From Stutzerimonas degradans (GTDB lineage Bacteria > Pseudomonadota > Gammaproteobacteria > Pseudomonadales > Pseudomonadaceae), in the NCBI RefSeq assembly GCF_024448505.1, contig NZ_JAMOHV010000010.1, forward strand, positions 62,001 through 126,000: a DNA stretch of 64,000 bases, written 5' to 3'. Of this stretch, positions 1 to 9,178 are shown in pieces (position 1 is the first letter of the stretch; the number at the start of each line of letters is the position of its first letter). A program made the translations under genes and the position numbers. The notes under the pieces were generated by a model, which had not been told where the DNA came from, made no database searches, and was given only the letters and a program-made list of their open reading frames with translations.

Positions 1-84
1 CCTGAAGCTCGCGGTTGGCGCGCTTTTCATGTCGCCGGAGCACGGCTCGTTTAGAATGCCCGTCTTTTTCCGGGAGCCCCGCCG

Positions 85-1281
85 ATGACCCTGCCCAGCC
101 TGCGCCTCAAAGCCAATGCCGATCGCCGCCTGCGCGCCGGCCATCTGTGGGTCTACAGCAACGAGGTGGACACCGCCGCCACGCCGCTGTCCGGGTTCGT
201 CGCCGGCGACCAGGCGATCCTCGAAGCCGCCGGCGGCAAACCGCTGGGCATCGTCGGCGTGTCGCCGAACAACCTGATCTGCGCCCGCCTGCTGTCGCGC
301 GACCTCAAGCACAGCCTCGACAAGTCGCTGCTGGTGCACCGCATCCAGGTCGCACTGAGCCTGCGCGAGCGGCTGTTCGAGCAGCCGTGCTACCGCCTGG
401 TCTATGGCGACTCCGATCTGCTGCCGGGGCTGGTGGTCGACCGCTTCTTCGACATCCTCGTCGTGCAGCTCGCCTCGGCGACCATGGAGCGCAACAAGGA
501 CGCCGTGCTCGAGGCGCTGGTGCAGGTGCTCAAGCCCAGCGGCGTGCTGTGGAAGAACGACTCCAGTGCGCGTGACGCCGAGGGCCTGGAGCGCTACGTC
601 GACACTGCCTTCGGCGTGGTGCCCGAATGGGTCGCGCTGGAGGAGAACGGCGTGAAGTTCGAGGCGCCGGTGATCGCCGGGCAGAAGACCGGCTGGTTCT
701 ACGACCACCGCATGAACCGCGCGCGCCTGGCGCCCTACGTCAAGGGCAAGCGCGTACTCGACCTGTTCAGCTACATCGGCGGCTGGGGCGTGCAGGCGGC
801 GGCGTTCGGCGCCAGCGAGGTGTTCTGCGTCGACGCCTCGGCGTTCGCCCTCGATGGTGTCGAGCGCAACGCGGCGCTCAACGGCGTGGCGGACAGGATG
901 ACCTGCGTCGAGGGCGATGCCTTCGAGGCGATGAAGGAACTGAAGAACGCCGAGGAGCGCTTCGACGTGGTGATCACCGATCCGCCGGCGTTCATCAAGC
1001 GCAGGAAAGACCTGAAGAACGGCGAGGCGGCCTACCGCCGACTCAACGAACAGGCCATGCGCCTGCTCAACAAGGACGGCATCCTGGTCAGCGCCAGCTG
1101 CTCGATGCACCTGCCCGAAGACGATCTGCAGAACATCCTGCTCGGCAGCGCCCGCCATCTGGACCGCAACATCCAGCTGCTCGAACGCGGCGCGCAGGGG
1201 CCGGACCACCCGGTACACCCGGCGATCCCGGAGACCCGCTACATCAAGAGCCTGACCTGCCGCATCCTGCCCAACAGCTGA
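85..1281 (+). CDS. rlmI: Class I SAM-dependent rRNA large-subunit methyltransferase, RlmI family
   Basis: 398 residues, the usual length for the RlmI family (23S rRNA m5C1962 methyltransferases). An N-terminal PUA-like RNA-binding region (about 1-75) contains the family stretch GHLWVYSNEV. The Rossmann SAM-binding motif VLDLFSYIGGWG lies near residue 222, the DPPAF motif near 299, and the catalytic-type Cys in SASCSMH near 336. The ATG at 85 follows GGGAGCC with good spacing. The gene is convergent with dctD, leaving only 6 bases between stop codons. It acts in the cytoplasm on ribosomal RNA. The family assignment is firm; the exact target cytosine is inferred from the family. Confidence 0.9.
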   Translation: MTLPSLRLKANADRRLRAGHLWVYSNEVDTAATPLSGFVAGDQAILEAAGGKPLGIVGVSPNNLICARLLSRDLKHSLDKSLLVHRIQVALSLRERLFEQPCYRLVYGDSDLLPGLVVDRFFDILVVQLASATMERNKDAVLEALVQVLKPSGVLWKNDSSARDAEGLERYVDTAFGVVPEWVALEENGVKFEAPVIAGQKTGWFYDHRMNRARLAPYVKGKRVLDLFSYIGGWGVQAAAFGASEVFCVDASAFALDGVERNAALNGVADRMTCVEGDAFEAMKELKNAEERFDVVITDPPAFIKRRKDLKNGEAAYRRLNEQAMRLLNKDGILVSASCSMHLPEDDLQNILLGSARHLDRNIQLLERGAQGPDHPVHPAIPETRYIKSLTCRILPNS

Positions 1282-1287
1282 TTCGCG

Positions 1288-2646
1288 TCAGTCGTCGGCC
1301 TTGCGCACGTACTGCGCACGGTCGATGCCGTGGCGCTGCAGCTTGTCGTAGAAGGTCTTGCGCGGGATGCCCAGCGTCTCCAGGGTCGAGCGCACGTCGC
1401 CGGCGTTGGCCAGCAGCGCCTCGCGAATCAGGTCCGCCTCGTACTGTTCGAGGCGGGCCGGCAGGCTGGCATGGCCGCTTTCGATCCGCAGTGTCGCCGG
1501 CGGCGCGATGACATCGCCCAGCCCCAGCGCCAGCCGCTCGGCGAAATGCGCCAGCTCGCGCACATTGCCGGGCCAGTCGTGCTGAAACAGGTAGCGGCTG
1601 ACCTGCGGCGAGAGCTGCGGCACCTCGATGCCGAAGCGCGCGGCGGCGCGCTGCATGAAATGCGCGAACAGCAGCGGAATGTCTTCCTTGCGCTCGCGCA
1701 GCGGCGGAATCGACACCGTCACCACATTCAGCCGGTAGTACAGGTCCTCGCGAAAATCGCCGCGCTGCACCGGGTTGCCAAGGTCGATCTTCGACGCGGC
1801 GACCACGCGCAGGCTCAGCTCGCGGCTTTCGTTGCTGCCCAGCGGCTCGATGGTGCGCTGCTCCAGCACGCGCAGCAGGCGTACCTGCGCCGCCGGCGGC
1901 ATGCTCTCGATCTCGTCGAGGAACAGCGTGCCGCCGCTGGAGTGCTCGATGCGGCCGATGCGCTTCTTCTGCGCGCCGGTGAACGCACCCGCCTCGTGGC
2001 CGAACAGCTCGCTCTCGATCATGCTTTCCGGCAGCGCCCCGCAGTTCACCGCGACGAAGTTGCCACTGCGCCGGCTGCTCCATTCGTGCAGCAGGCTGGC
2101 GACCACCTCCTTGCCGCTGCCGGTTTCGCCGGCGATCAGCACGTCCACCTCGGTGTCGGCGATGTGGCGGATGGTGCGTCGCAGGTTTTCCATCGCCGGG
2201 GTCTGGCCGATCAGCGGCAGCGACTCCTCGGCACTCTGCGCCGCCAGTCGCAGGCGGCGGTTCTCCAGCACCAGCCGGCGCTTTTCCGCCGCGCGGCTGA
2301 CGCTCTGCACCAGCCGGTCGGCGCCGTAGGGCTTGGCGATGAAATCGTAGGCACCGTCATGCAGCGCCGCGACTGCCATCGGCACGTCGCCGTGGCCGGT
2401 GATGAGGATCACCGGCAGGTCGGCGTCCAGCGCCTTGAGTCGCTGGAACAGCTCCAGGCCGTCGATGCGCGGCATGCGGATATCGCTGACCACCACGCCG
2501 GGGAAATCGGCATCGAGAAATGCCAGCGCGCTTTCGGCATCGGCGAACGGGTAAACCTCGAAGCCGGCCAGTTCCAGCGACTCCTGGTTGGCGTTGCGCA
2601 GCTCGGCGTCATCATCGACGAACGCGACGCGGGGACGGTCATTCAT
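1288..2646 (-). CDS. dctD: Sigma-54-dependent C4-dicarboxylate response regulator DctD
   Basis: 452 residues with NtrC-type architecture. The receiver domain (1-120) has acidic residues DDD at 11-13 and phospho-acceptor D55 in VVVSDIRMP. The AAA+ sigma-54 activator domain has Walker A GETGSGKE (173-180) and the sigma-54 contact loop GAFTGA (220-225). A Fis-type helix-turn-helix ends the protein (about 408-446). It lies 2 bases after the dctB stop, so the pair is one operon. The divergent target dctA has a sigma-54 promoter and upstream inverted repeats, which supports DctD rather than another NtrC-family activator. It should activate dctA after phosphorylation by DctB. Confidence 0.93.
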   Translation of the reverse strand: MNDRPRVAFVDDDAELRNANQESLELAGFEVYPFADAESALAFLDADFPGVVVSDIRMPRIDGLELFQRLKALDADLPVILITGHGDVPMAVAALHDGAYDFIAKPYGADRLVQSVSRAAEKRRLVLENRRLRLAAQSAEESLPLIGQTPAMENLRRTIRHIADTEVDVLIAGETGSGKEVVASLLHEWSSRRSGNFVAVNCGALPESMIESELFGHEAGAFTGAQKKRIGRIEHSSGGTLFLDEIESMPPAAQVRLLRVLEQRTIEPLGSNESRELSLRVVAASKIDLGNPVQRGDFREDLYYRLNVVTVSIPPLRERKEDIPLLFAHFMQRAAARFGIEVPQLSPQVSRYLFQHDWPGNVRELAHFAERLALGLGDVIAPPATLRIESGHASLPARLEQYEADLIREALLANAGDVRSTLETLGIPRKTFYDKLQRHGIDRAQYVRKADD

Positions 2647-2648
2647 GT

Positions 2649-4490
2649 TCAGGCTGCCTTCTGCAGATGGACGGTGAAACGGGTGCCCTGCGGGCCGCTG
2701 ACGACCTCGATGCGGCCGCCGAAGTCGCTGACAATGTCCTTGGAGATCACCAGACCGAGCCCGAGCCCCGCCGCCTTGGAGGTGTTGAAGGGGGTGAACA
2801 GCGCCTGCATGATCTCGGGCGCGATGCCGCCGCCGTTGTCGCTGACGATCAGCTCGACGCCGGACGCGCCCTCCACCACGCTGATCTCGACGCGCCCGTC
2901 CGGCCGGCTTTCCACCGCCTCCAGGCCGTTCTGCAGCAGGTTGATCAGCACCTGTTCCAGGCGGATGCGCGTGCCCATGACCCGCAGGCCGGGCGCCGGC
3001 AGCTGCGCGTCGATGGCGCCGTAGCGCTGGCGAAAGCGACTGCCGAGCAGCAGCAGCGCACCCTCGATCACCTCGTCGAGTCGCGTCGGCTCGGCCTTCG
3101 CCCGGCCCTTGCGGGAGAACGTGCGCAGCTCGTCGGTGATGGTGCCGATGCGCTCGGTGAGGCCGGCGATCTGCTCCAGCTTGCGTTCGGTGCCCTGCGG
3201 ATCGCCGCGCTTGAGGTAGGTGCGCGCGTTGTCGGCATAGGTGCGGATCGCCGCCACCGGCTGGTTGATCTCGTGCGCGACGCCGGCGGCGACCTGGCCG
3301 AGGATCGCCAGACGGTTGGCCTGGACCAGTTCCTGCTGAACGGTCTGCAGGCTGGTCTGCGCCTTGAGGCGCTCGTCGATCTGCATCTTCAGCTGGTCAT
3401 GCGCCTCGCTCAGCGCGCGGGTGCGCTCGGCCACCCGCCGCTCCAGCTCGATGCGCGCGTTGTGGTGATCGACCGTCCGCTCGTCGCTCTTCTGGCGACG
3501 ATAGAGAAACAGCCCACCGCTGCCGAGCAGCAGCACCAGCACGAACAGCGTGGCGGTACGGCTCTGGCGTACCGCGCGCGCCACCACAGCCTCGCTCGGC
3601 AGCAGCAGGTTGAGCTGCCAACCGGTGCCGGCCACTGCCGTCGCCACGCGCAGATAGCCATGCGCGGGTCGGTCCGGCGCCAGCTGCGCCCGCACCACAT
3701 CGGCGGTGCCGTCTGCACGCGCCTCGAGCGGCAGCGGCGCCAGCGGCGCATCGCCGAACTGCAGGCTCTCGCGGATCGCCGTCTTGCGCTGCGGCTCGAT
3801 GGGCGCCACGGCCATGAAGCGCCAGTGCGGCACGCTGGTTGCCAGCACGATGGACCGCTCGTCGACCACATAGGTCAGCCCGCCGGAGCGGCGCCAGTCC
3901 TGCTCCACCGTATCGAACTCGACCTTGACCACGATCACGCCCAACGCACCGGCCGGCCCGTCGACGCGCCGCGAGATGTATAGCCCCGGCCGCTTGCTGA
4001 CGTTGCCCAGGCCGTAGTGCTCGGCATGGCCGTCGCGCAGCGCATCGCGGAAATAGGCGCGGAAATCGTAACGACTGCCGACGAAGCTGGCCGGCTCCCG
4101 CCAGTTGCTCGCCGCGACGCCCACGCCGTCGACATCCAACAGGTAGATGACCGAGGCCTGAGTGCCGGCCAGCAGCGCCTCGAGCTTGCGGTCGATGCGT
4201 CGCAGCGCCTGATCGTCGCGGGTGAGCAAGCCGTCGCGGATATCGCGGTCGTCGGCCAGCACGAAAGGCAGCGAGCGCTGCTTCTCCAGCACCGTGCTCA
4301 GCAACGCGCTCTGCAGCGCTGCATCGTGCTGGCCGCGCTCGTTGAGGGCGGCATAGGCCTCGTCGCGGCCATGCGTGCCAGCCAGCCACAGCGCAACGCC
4401 CACCAGCAGTGCCGCCAGCAGGGCGAAAAGCCCCGCTTCACGGCGCTGACGGCGACGCAAGACGGCCTTGCTGAGTGTGGCTTCGCTCAT
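2649..4490 (-). CDS. dctB: C4-dicarboxylate sensor histidine kinase DctB
   Basis: 613 residues from the ATG at 4490. An in-frame upstream extension to 4583 was rejected because it runs through the inverted repeats of the dct control region and lacks a family-like N-terminus. A transmembrane helix near 15-37 is followed by a periplasmic double-PAS (Cache) sensor region containing the stretch [15 protein letters not shown] second helix lies near 312-333 ([16 protein letters not shown]), then a coiled linker. The HisKA phospho-acceptor is H406 in GVAHEINQP, and the HATPase domain has [14 protein letters not shown] and GLGLGL. It senses external succinate, fumarate or malate together with DctA and phosphorylates DctD. 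Confidence 0.92.
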   Translation of the reverse strand: MSEATLSKAVLRRRQRREAGLFALLAALLVGVALWLAGTHGRDEAYAALNERGQHDAALQSALLSTVLEKQRSLPFVLADDRDIRDGLLTRDDQALRRIDRKLEALLAGTQASVIYLLDVDGVGVAASNWREPASFVGSRYDFRAYFRDALRDGHAEHYGLGNVSKRPGLYISRRVDGPAGALGVIVVKVEFDTVEQDWRRSGGLTYVVDERSIVLATSVPHWRFMAVAPIEPQRKTAIRESLQFGDAPLAPLPLEARADGTADVVRAQLAPDRPAHGYLRVATAVAGTGWQLNLLLPSEAVVARAVRQSRTATLFVLVLLLGSGGLFLYRRQKSDERTVDHHNARIELERRVAERTRALSEAHDQLKMQIDERLKAQTSLQTVQQELVQANRLAILGQVAAGVAHEINQPVAAIRTYADNARTYLKRGDPQGTERKLEQIAGLTERIGTITDELRTFSRKGRAKAEPTRLDEVIEGALLLLGSRFRQRYGAIDAQLPAPGLRVMGTRIRLEQVLINLLQNGLEAVESRPDGRVEISVVEGASGVELIVSDNGGGIAPEIMQALFTPFNTSKAAGLGLGLVISKDIVSDFGGRIEVVSGPQGTRFTVHLQKAA

Positions 4491-4531
4491 CGCGGTAGCG
4501 CCCCGGCGCAGATCGGGTGTGGGTGCGCATA

Positions 4532-4549
4532 GTGCGCCGAATTCCGCAC
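4532..4549. promoter_or_regulatory. Distal DctD-type upstream activator half-sites
   Basis: Inverted half-sites GTGCG and CGCAC are separated by 8 bases and centred about 142 bases upstream of the predicted dctA start point. The arms match those of the proximal repeat at 4565-4582. This is weaker than the proximal site because the spacer differs (8 against 6). Two tandem sites at such distances are what DctD uses in rhizobia; binding here is inferred. Confidence 0.55.
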
Positions 4550-4564
4550 AGGCATCAAACCGGA

Positions 4565-4582
4565 TGTGCGGTGTTTCGCACA
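4565..4582. promoter_or_regulatory. Proximal DctD-type upstream activator sequence
   Basis: Perfect inverted repeat TGTGCG-6 bases-CGCACA, centred about 108 bases upstream of the predicted dctA start point and 83 bases upstream of the dctB start codon. A palindrome at enhancer distance from a sigma-54 promoter, with dctD next door, makes it a strong candidate DctD operator. It could also give autoregulation of dctBD. Confidence 0.7.
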
Positions 4583-4655
4583 AGCATGACGTTCAATAAC
4601 TCGGTTCTTCGGTTTTTAACTAGCTAAATCAACAAGTTATCTAATCCAGGAAAGC

Positions 4656-4670
4656 TGGCGCGACATTTGC
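4656..4670 (+). promoter_or_regulatory. Sigma-54 (-24/-12) promoter of dctA
   Basis: TGGCGCG-ACAT-TTGC matches the RpoN consensus TGGCACG-N4-TTGC at all positions but one, with GG and GC exactly 12 bases apart. Transcription should start near 4682. That rules out the in-frame ATG codons at 4672 and 4681 as practical start codons and supports the ATG at 4738. Confidence 0.9.
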
Positions 4671-4737
4671 CATGAGGAACATGACGAGGCGTCGACCTCC
4701 CCATGAACCTGGCCTGGCAGGCCCTGGAGAACAAGAA

Positions 4738-6072
4738 ATGATCGTTGCGCACCCCGAAACCGATTCCCTGCCCCCACGGAAAACGCCGCTCTACGCGCAC
4801 CTGTACGTGCAGGTGATCGCCGCGATTATCCTCGGCATCACCCTCGGCCACTTCTACCCTGGAGTCGGCGAGGCGATGAAGCCGCTGGGCGACGCCTTCA
4901 TCAAGCTGGTCAAGATGATCATCGCGCCGGTGATCTTTCTCACCATCGCCACCGGCATCGCCGGCATGTCCGACATGAAGAAGGTCGGCCGCGTCGCCGG
5001 CAAGGCCATGCTGTATTTCCTGACCTTCTCGACCCTGGCGCTGATCATCGGCCTGATCGTCGGCAACGTAATCCAGCCCGGCGCCGGCATGCACATCGAT
5101 CCGGCCTCGCTGGACCCCAAGGCGGTGGCCGATTACGCGCTGAAGGCCCATGAGCAGTCGATCGTCGGCTTCCTGAGCAACATCATCCCGACCACCATCG
5201 TCGGCGCCTTCGCCTCCGGCGACATCCTCCAGGTGCTGTTCTTCTCCGTGCTGTTCGGTATTTCCCTGGCGCTGGTCGGCGACAAGGGCAAGCCGGTGGT
5301 CAGCTTCCTGCAGGACCTGGTGGCGCCGGTGTTCAAGCTGGTGGCGATCCTGATGAAGGCCGCGCCCGTCGGTGCCTTCGGTGCCATGGCCTTCACCATC
5401 GGCAAGTACGGCATCGGCTCGATCGCCAACCTGGCGATGCTGATCGGCACCTTCTACATCACCGCGCTGCTGTTCGTGCTGGTGGTGCTGGGCGCCGTCG
5501 CGCGCTACAACGGTTTCTCGATCCTCGCGCTGATCCGCTACATCAAGGAGGAACTGCTGCTGGTACTGGGCACCAGCTCCTCGGAAGCGGCGCTGCCGAC
5601 GCTGATGGACAAGATGGAAAAGGCCGGCTGCAAGCGCTCGGTGGTCGGCATGGTGATTCCCACCGGCTACTCGTTCAACCTCGACGGCACCAACATCTAC
5701 ATGACCCTGGCGGCGCTGTTCATCGCCCAGGCCACCGACATTCCCCTGTCGCTCGGCGACCAGATCGCCCTGCTGCTGGTGGCGATGCTCAGCTCCAAGG
5801 GCGCGGCGGGCATCACCGGCGCCGGCTTCATCACCCTGGCCGCGACGCTTTCGGTGGTGCCGGCGGTGCCGGTGGCCGGCATGGCGCTGATCCTCGGCAT
5901 CGACCGCTTCATGTCCGAGTGCCGCGCGCTGACCAACCTGGTCGGCAACGCGGTGGCGACCATCGTCGTCGCCCGCTGGGAGGGCGAGCTGGACAAGCAG
6001 CAGCTGGTCGCCGCACTTGAGCGGCCGAGCACCACGGCGCCGGAGCCTGTCGAGCTGCCGCAGACGGCCTGA
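4738..6072 (+). CDS. dctA: C4-dicarboxylate:cation symporter DctA
   Basis: 444 residues, the usual length of DctA (DAACS/SLC1 family). It has about eight transmembrane segments plus re-entrant loops. Family signatures visible are [11 protein letters not shown] (re-entrant loop), [13 protein letters not shown] (substrate and cation site) and [13 protein letters not shown]. The ATG at 4738 is used because the sigma-54 transcript begins near 4682. It imports succinate, fumarate, malate and probably aspartate across the inner membrane, under DctB/DctD control. A long perfect hairpin follows the stop. Confidence 0.95.
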   Translation: MIVAHPETDSLPPRKTPLYAHLYVQVIAAIILGITLGHFYPGVGEAMKPLGDAFIKLVKMIIAPVIFLTIATGIAGMSDMKKVGRVAGKAMLYFLTFSTLALIIGLIVGNVIQPGAGMHIDPASLDPKAVADYALKAHEQSIVGFLSNIIPTTIVGAFASGDILQVLFFSVLFGISLALVGDKGKPVVSFLQDLVAPVFKLVAILMKAAPVGAFGAMAFTIGKYGIGSIANLAMLIGTFYITALLFVLVVLGAVARYNGFSILALIRYIKEELLLVLGTSSSEAALPTLMDKMEKAGCKRSVVGMVIPTGYSFNLDGTNIYMTLAALFIAQATDIPLSLGDQIALLLVAMLSSKGAAGITGAGFITLAATLSVVPAVPVAGMALILGIDRFMSECRALTNLVGNAVATIVVARWEGELDKQQLVAALERPSTTAPEPVELPQTA

Positions 6073-6088
6073 CCGACCGCGGATACCC

Positions 6089-6115
6089 ACGACGCCCGGC
6101 CCGCCCGGGCGTCGT
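6089..6115 (+). terminator. Hairpin downstream of dctA
   Basis: Perfect 11-bp stem (ACGACGCCCGG with its complement) closed by a 5-base loop, 17 bases after the dctA stop. No T-run follows, so it may protect the mRNA end or assist termination rather than act as a classic intrinsic terminator. Confidence 0.6.
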
Positions 6116-6160
6116 GCCGTCCGGGCGGCCGACCGCCGCCCTTTCGCCCGCGCGCCGGCT

Positions 6161-6174
6161 GGGATTAGAATCCC
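6161..6174. promoter_or_regulatory. Small inverted repeat with -10-like TAGAAT upstream of ilvD
   Basis: GGGAT-TAGA-ATCCC overlaps a TAGAAT hexamer 165 bases upstream of ilvD. The matching -35 (TTCGCC at about 6143) is poor. The rest of the 265-base gap between dctA and ilvD shows only the dctA hairpin. Offered as a possible promoter or operator, not a firm one. Confidence 0.3.
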
Positions 6175-6338
6175 CGCTCCTGCCCCACCTCAGGCGGACT
6201 CGCGAGCCGGCCGAAGCAGCGGCGATCCCGCCTGACCACCCGGCCCCGCCCCCGACAGACATCCACCGCGTTTGCCTCGGGCGTGCAGCACGCTCACCAT
6301 ATGCTTAAAACCTGACCAGCCTCAGCAGGACGATTGCC

Positions 6339-8177
6339 ATGCCCGATTACCGCTCGAAAACCTCCACCCACGGCCGCAACATGGCCGGCGCCCGTGCCCT
6401 GTGGCGCGCCACCGGGATGAAGGACGAGGACTTCAAGAAGCCGATCATCGCCATTGCCAACTCCTTCACCCAGTTCGTGCCCGGCCACGTGCACCTGAAG
6501 GACATGGGCCAGCTGGTCGCCCACGAGATCGAGAAGCACGGCGGCGTGGCCAAGGAATTCAACACCATCGCGGTCGATGACGGCATCGCCATGGGTCACG
6601 ACGGCATGCTCTATTCGCTGCCTTCGCGCGAGATCATCGCCGACTCGGTGGAGTACATGGTCAACGCGCACTGCGCCGACGCCATCGTCTGCATCTCCAA
6701 CTGCGACAAGATCACCCCCGGCATGCTGATGGCCGCGCTGCGCCTGAACATCCCGGTGGTGTTCGTCTCCGGCGGGCCGATGGAAGCCGGCAAGACCAAA
6801 CTGGCCGCGCACGGCCTGGACCTGGTCGACGCCATGGTCGCCGCCGCCGACGATTCCTGCTCCGACGAAACCGTCGCCGAGTACGAGCGCAGCGCCTGCC
6901 CGACCTGCGGCAGCTGCTCCGGCATGTTCACCGCCAACTCGATGAACTGCCTGACCGAAGCCCTCGGCCTGTCCCTGCCGGGCAACGGCACCACGCTGGC
7001 CACCCATGCCGACCGCGAGCAGCTGTTCCTGCGTGCCGGGCGCATCGCCGTCGAGCTGTGCAAGCGCTACTACGCGGACGGCGATGCCTCCGTGCTGCCG
7101 CGCAACATCGCCAACCGCAAGGCATTCGAGAACGCCATGACCCTGGACATCGCCATGGGCGGCTCGACCAACACCATCCTGCACCTGCTGGCCGCGGCCC
7201 AGGAGGCCGAGGTTGACTTCGACCTGCGCGCCATCGACGCGCTGTCGCGCAAGGTGCCGCAGCTGTGCAAGGTGGCGCCGAACATCCAGAAGTACCACAT
7301 GGAAGACGTGCACCGCGCCGGCGGCATCTTCTCCATCCTCGGCGAGCTGGCCCGTGGCGGCCTGCTGCATACCGATGTCTCCACCGTGCACAGCCCGAGC
7401 ATGGCCGATGCCATCGCCGAATGGGACATCACCCAGACCAATGACGAAGCGGTACATACCTTCTTCAAGGCCGGCCCGGCCGGCATCCCGACGCAGACCG
7501 CGTTCAGCCAGGCCACCCGCTGGCCGAGCCTGGACCTGGACCGTGCCGAAGGCTGCATCCGCAGCGTCGAGCACGCCTATTCCCAGGAGGGCGGCCTCGC
7601 CGTGCTCTACGGCAACATCGCCCTCGACGGCTGCGTGGTGAAGACCGCCGGCGTGGACGAATCGATCCACGTCTTCGAAGGCACGGCGAAGATCTACGAA
7701 AGCCAGGACAGCGCCGTGAAGGGCATCCTCGCCGACGAGGTGAAGCCGGGCGACATCGTCATCATCCGCTATGAAGGCCCGAAGGGCGGCCCGGGCATGC
7801 AGGAAATGCTCTACCCGACCTCGTACCTAAAGTCCAAGGGCCTGGGCAAGGAATGCGCGCTGCTCACCGACGGCCGCTTCTCCGGCGGCACCTCGGGCCT
7901 GTCCATCGGCCACGCCTCGCCGGAAGCCGCCGCCGGTGGTGCCATCGGCCTGGTACGCGAAGGCGACCGCATCCACATCGACATCCACAACCGCAGCATC
8001 CAGCTGCTGGTCAGCGATGAGGAGCTGGCCCACCGCCGCATCGAACAGGACAAGCTCGGCTGGAAGCCGGCCCAACCGCGCGCGCGCAAGGTTTCGACCG
8101 CGCTCAAGGCCTACGCCCTGCTGGCCACCAGCGCCGACAAGGGCGCGGTGCGCAACAAGGCGCTGCTCGGCGACTGA
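6339..8177 (+). CDS. ilvD: Dihydroxy-acid dehydratase
   Basis: 612 residues, standard for IlvD. It converts 2,3-dihydroxy-isovalerate and 2,3-dihydroxy-3-methylvalerate into the 2-oxo acids of valine and isoleucine synthesis. Iron-sulfur and metal signatures are visible: [15 protein letters not shown] near residue 121, [18 protein letters not shown] near 187, and GRFSGGTSG near 514. The start [18 protein letters not shown] is the canonical N-terminus. It is monocistronic, ending at a strong terminator. Confidence 0.96.
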   Translation: MPDYRSKTSTHGRNMAGARALWRATGMKDEDFKKPIIAIANSFTQFVPGHVHLKDMGQLVAHEIEKHGGVAKEFNTIAVDDGIAMGHDGMLYSLPSREIIADSVEYMVNAHCADAIVCISNCDKITPGMLMAALRLNIPVVFVSGGPMEAGKTKLAAHGLDLVDAMVAAADDSCSDETVAEYERSACPTCGSCSGMFTANSMNCLTEALGLSLPGNGTTLATHADREQLFLRAGRIAVELCKRYYADGDASVLPRNIANRKAFENAMTLDIAMGGSTNTILHLLAAAQEAEVDFDLRAIDALSRKVPQLCKVAPNIQKYHMEDVHRAGGIFSILGELARGGLLHTDVSTVHSPSMADAIAEWDITQTNDEAVHTFFKAGPAGIPTQTAFSQATRWPSLDLDRAEGCIRSVEHAYSQEGGLAVLYGNIALDGCVVKTAGVDESIHVFEGTAKIYESQDSAVKGILADEVKPGDIVIIRYEGPKGGPGMQEMLYPTSYLKSKGLGKECALLTDGRFSGGTSGLSIGHASPEAAAGGAIGLVREGDRIHIDIHNRSIQLLVSDEELAHRRIEQDKLGWKPAQPRARKVSTALKAYALLATSADKGAVRNKALLGD

Positions 8178-8190
8178 TCCGGCGGCAAAC

Positions 8191-8219
8191 AAAAAGCCCG
8201 GCCATGTGCCGGGCTTTTT
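8191..8219. terminator. Bidirectional intrinsic terminator after ilvD
   Basis: AAAAAGCCCGGC-CATGT-GCCGGGCTTTTT: a perfect GC stem flanked by A and T runs. It can end transcription of ilvD on the plus strand and of the L,D-transpeptidase-like gene arriving from the other side. Confidence 0.93.
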
Positions 8220-8252
8220 CGTGCTAACCGATCCGCCAGGGCGGGCGGCAAC

Positions 8253-8963
8253 TCAGCCGCGACGGGCAGCGAGGATGCTCGCCACCTGGTTCGGCTTGCA
8301 GTTCAGGTAGGCCGAGGATTGCAGCCAGTTCTGGTCGGGATACCAGGAAAACATGAATTGCCCGCCCTTGAGGCTGTCGACCACCATCCGCGCGACTTCC
8401 GGGCGTACCGCCGGGCAACCCTGGCTGCGGCCGATGCGGCCCTGGGTGGCGATCCAGTCGGGGTTCACGTAAGCCGCCGGGTGGATGACGATGGCGCGCG
8501 CGCGGGCGCGATCGTTGATGCCCGGCTCCAGGCCGTCCATGCGCAGCGAATAGCCATGCTTGCCGCTGTAGCTCTCGGCGGTGCGAAACAGGCCGATGCT
8601 CGACTGGTGGCTGCCCACGGCGTTGGAGAAACGCGTGGCGTGGTTGTCGCCGGACTTCTGCCCGTGGGCGACCAGATCGCGCAGCAACAAAGTGCTGCGC
8701 TGCAGGTCGAAGATCCACAGGCGTCGCTCGGACGAGGGCAGCGAGAAATCGATGACCGCCAGGCGCTGGGCCGGCGCGGCGCCGTTGTTCACCGCGCACT
8801 GCATGGCGGCAACGGCATGGGTCAGGACCTGGCGATCCAGCGTCGGCGCCACGCGCGCGAGGCTGTCGACCAGCGGTTGATAGACGGGAACGGTCGCCCA
8901 GACGGGCGCCGACAGGACAGACAGGCCTGCCAACAGGCAGAGTCGTCGCAGCAACGGACGCAT
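8253..8963 (-). CDS. Murein L,D-transpeptidase catalytic-domain family protein (YkuD_2 type)
   Basis: 236 residues from the ATG at 8963, which has GAGG 8 bases upstream; an in-frame GTG at 8984 is less likely. The N-terminus is a signal peptide (MRPLLRRLCLLAGLSVLSAPVWA). The core has SGDNHATRFSN and GRSQGCPAV, with the presumed nucleophile Cys183 preceded by a Ser-Gln-Gly, as in the YkuD_2 family. It should act on peptidoglycan in the periplasm, but members of this family have little direct biochemistry. It is divergent from a second, larger L,D-transpeptidase with 215 bases between the starts. Confidence 0.8.
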   Translation of the reverse strand: MRPLLRRLCLLAGLSVLSAPVWATVPVYQPLVDSLARVAPTLDRQVLTHAVAAMQCAVNNGAAPAQRLAVIDFSLPSSERRLWIFDLQRSTLLLRDLVAHGQKSGDNHATRFSNAVGSHQSSIGLFRTAESYSGKHGYSLRMDGLEPGINDRARARAIVIHPAAYVNPDWIATQGRIGRSQGCPAVRPEVARMVVDSLKGGQFMFSWYPDQNWLQSSAYLNCKPNQVASILAARRG

Positions 8964-9178
8964 ACAGAAAGCCTCATCGGGCACGACCTTGCGACTTCCT
9001 GTCTGGCCGGCGCCTTATACTCGCTACCCCAAAGTGTAGCGACACAACTCGGGCCAAGCTGTAAACAGCCTGGCCCGACACGGTATGTTCTAGTGATCGG
9101 ATCGACCTGCACCGCCGCCGCGGCTGGGGTCGAATGCCGCGCAGTCTAGCAGTCGAACGGTGCACGGGGAGCGCAACG

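Noticed and set aside
1..84. Promoter for the rRNA methyltransferase
   Set aside because: A TAGAAT-like -10 is visible near 51 but no acceptable -35 at normal spacing.
3397..4389. Long open frame antisense to dctB (and similar frames antisense to most genes here)
   Set aside because: Typical shadow frame in GC-rich DNA: Arg/Ala/Pro-heavy, no domain, fully inside a well-supported gene.
4624..6090. 488-codon minus-strand frame over dctA
   Set aside because: Composition rich in His, Gln, Asp and Gly, as expected for the complement of a membrane-protein gene; no family motif.
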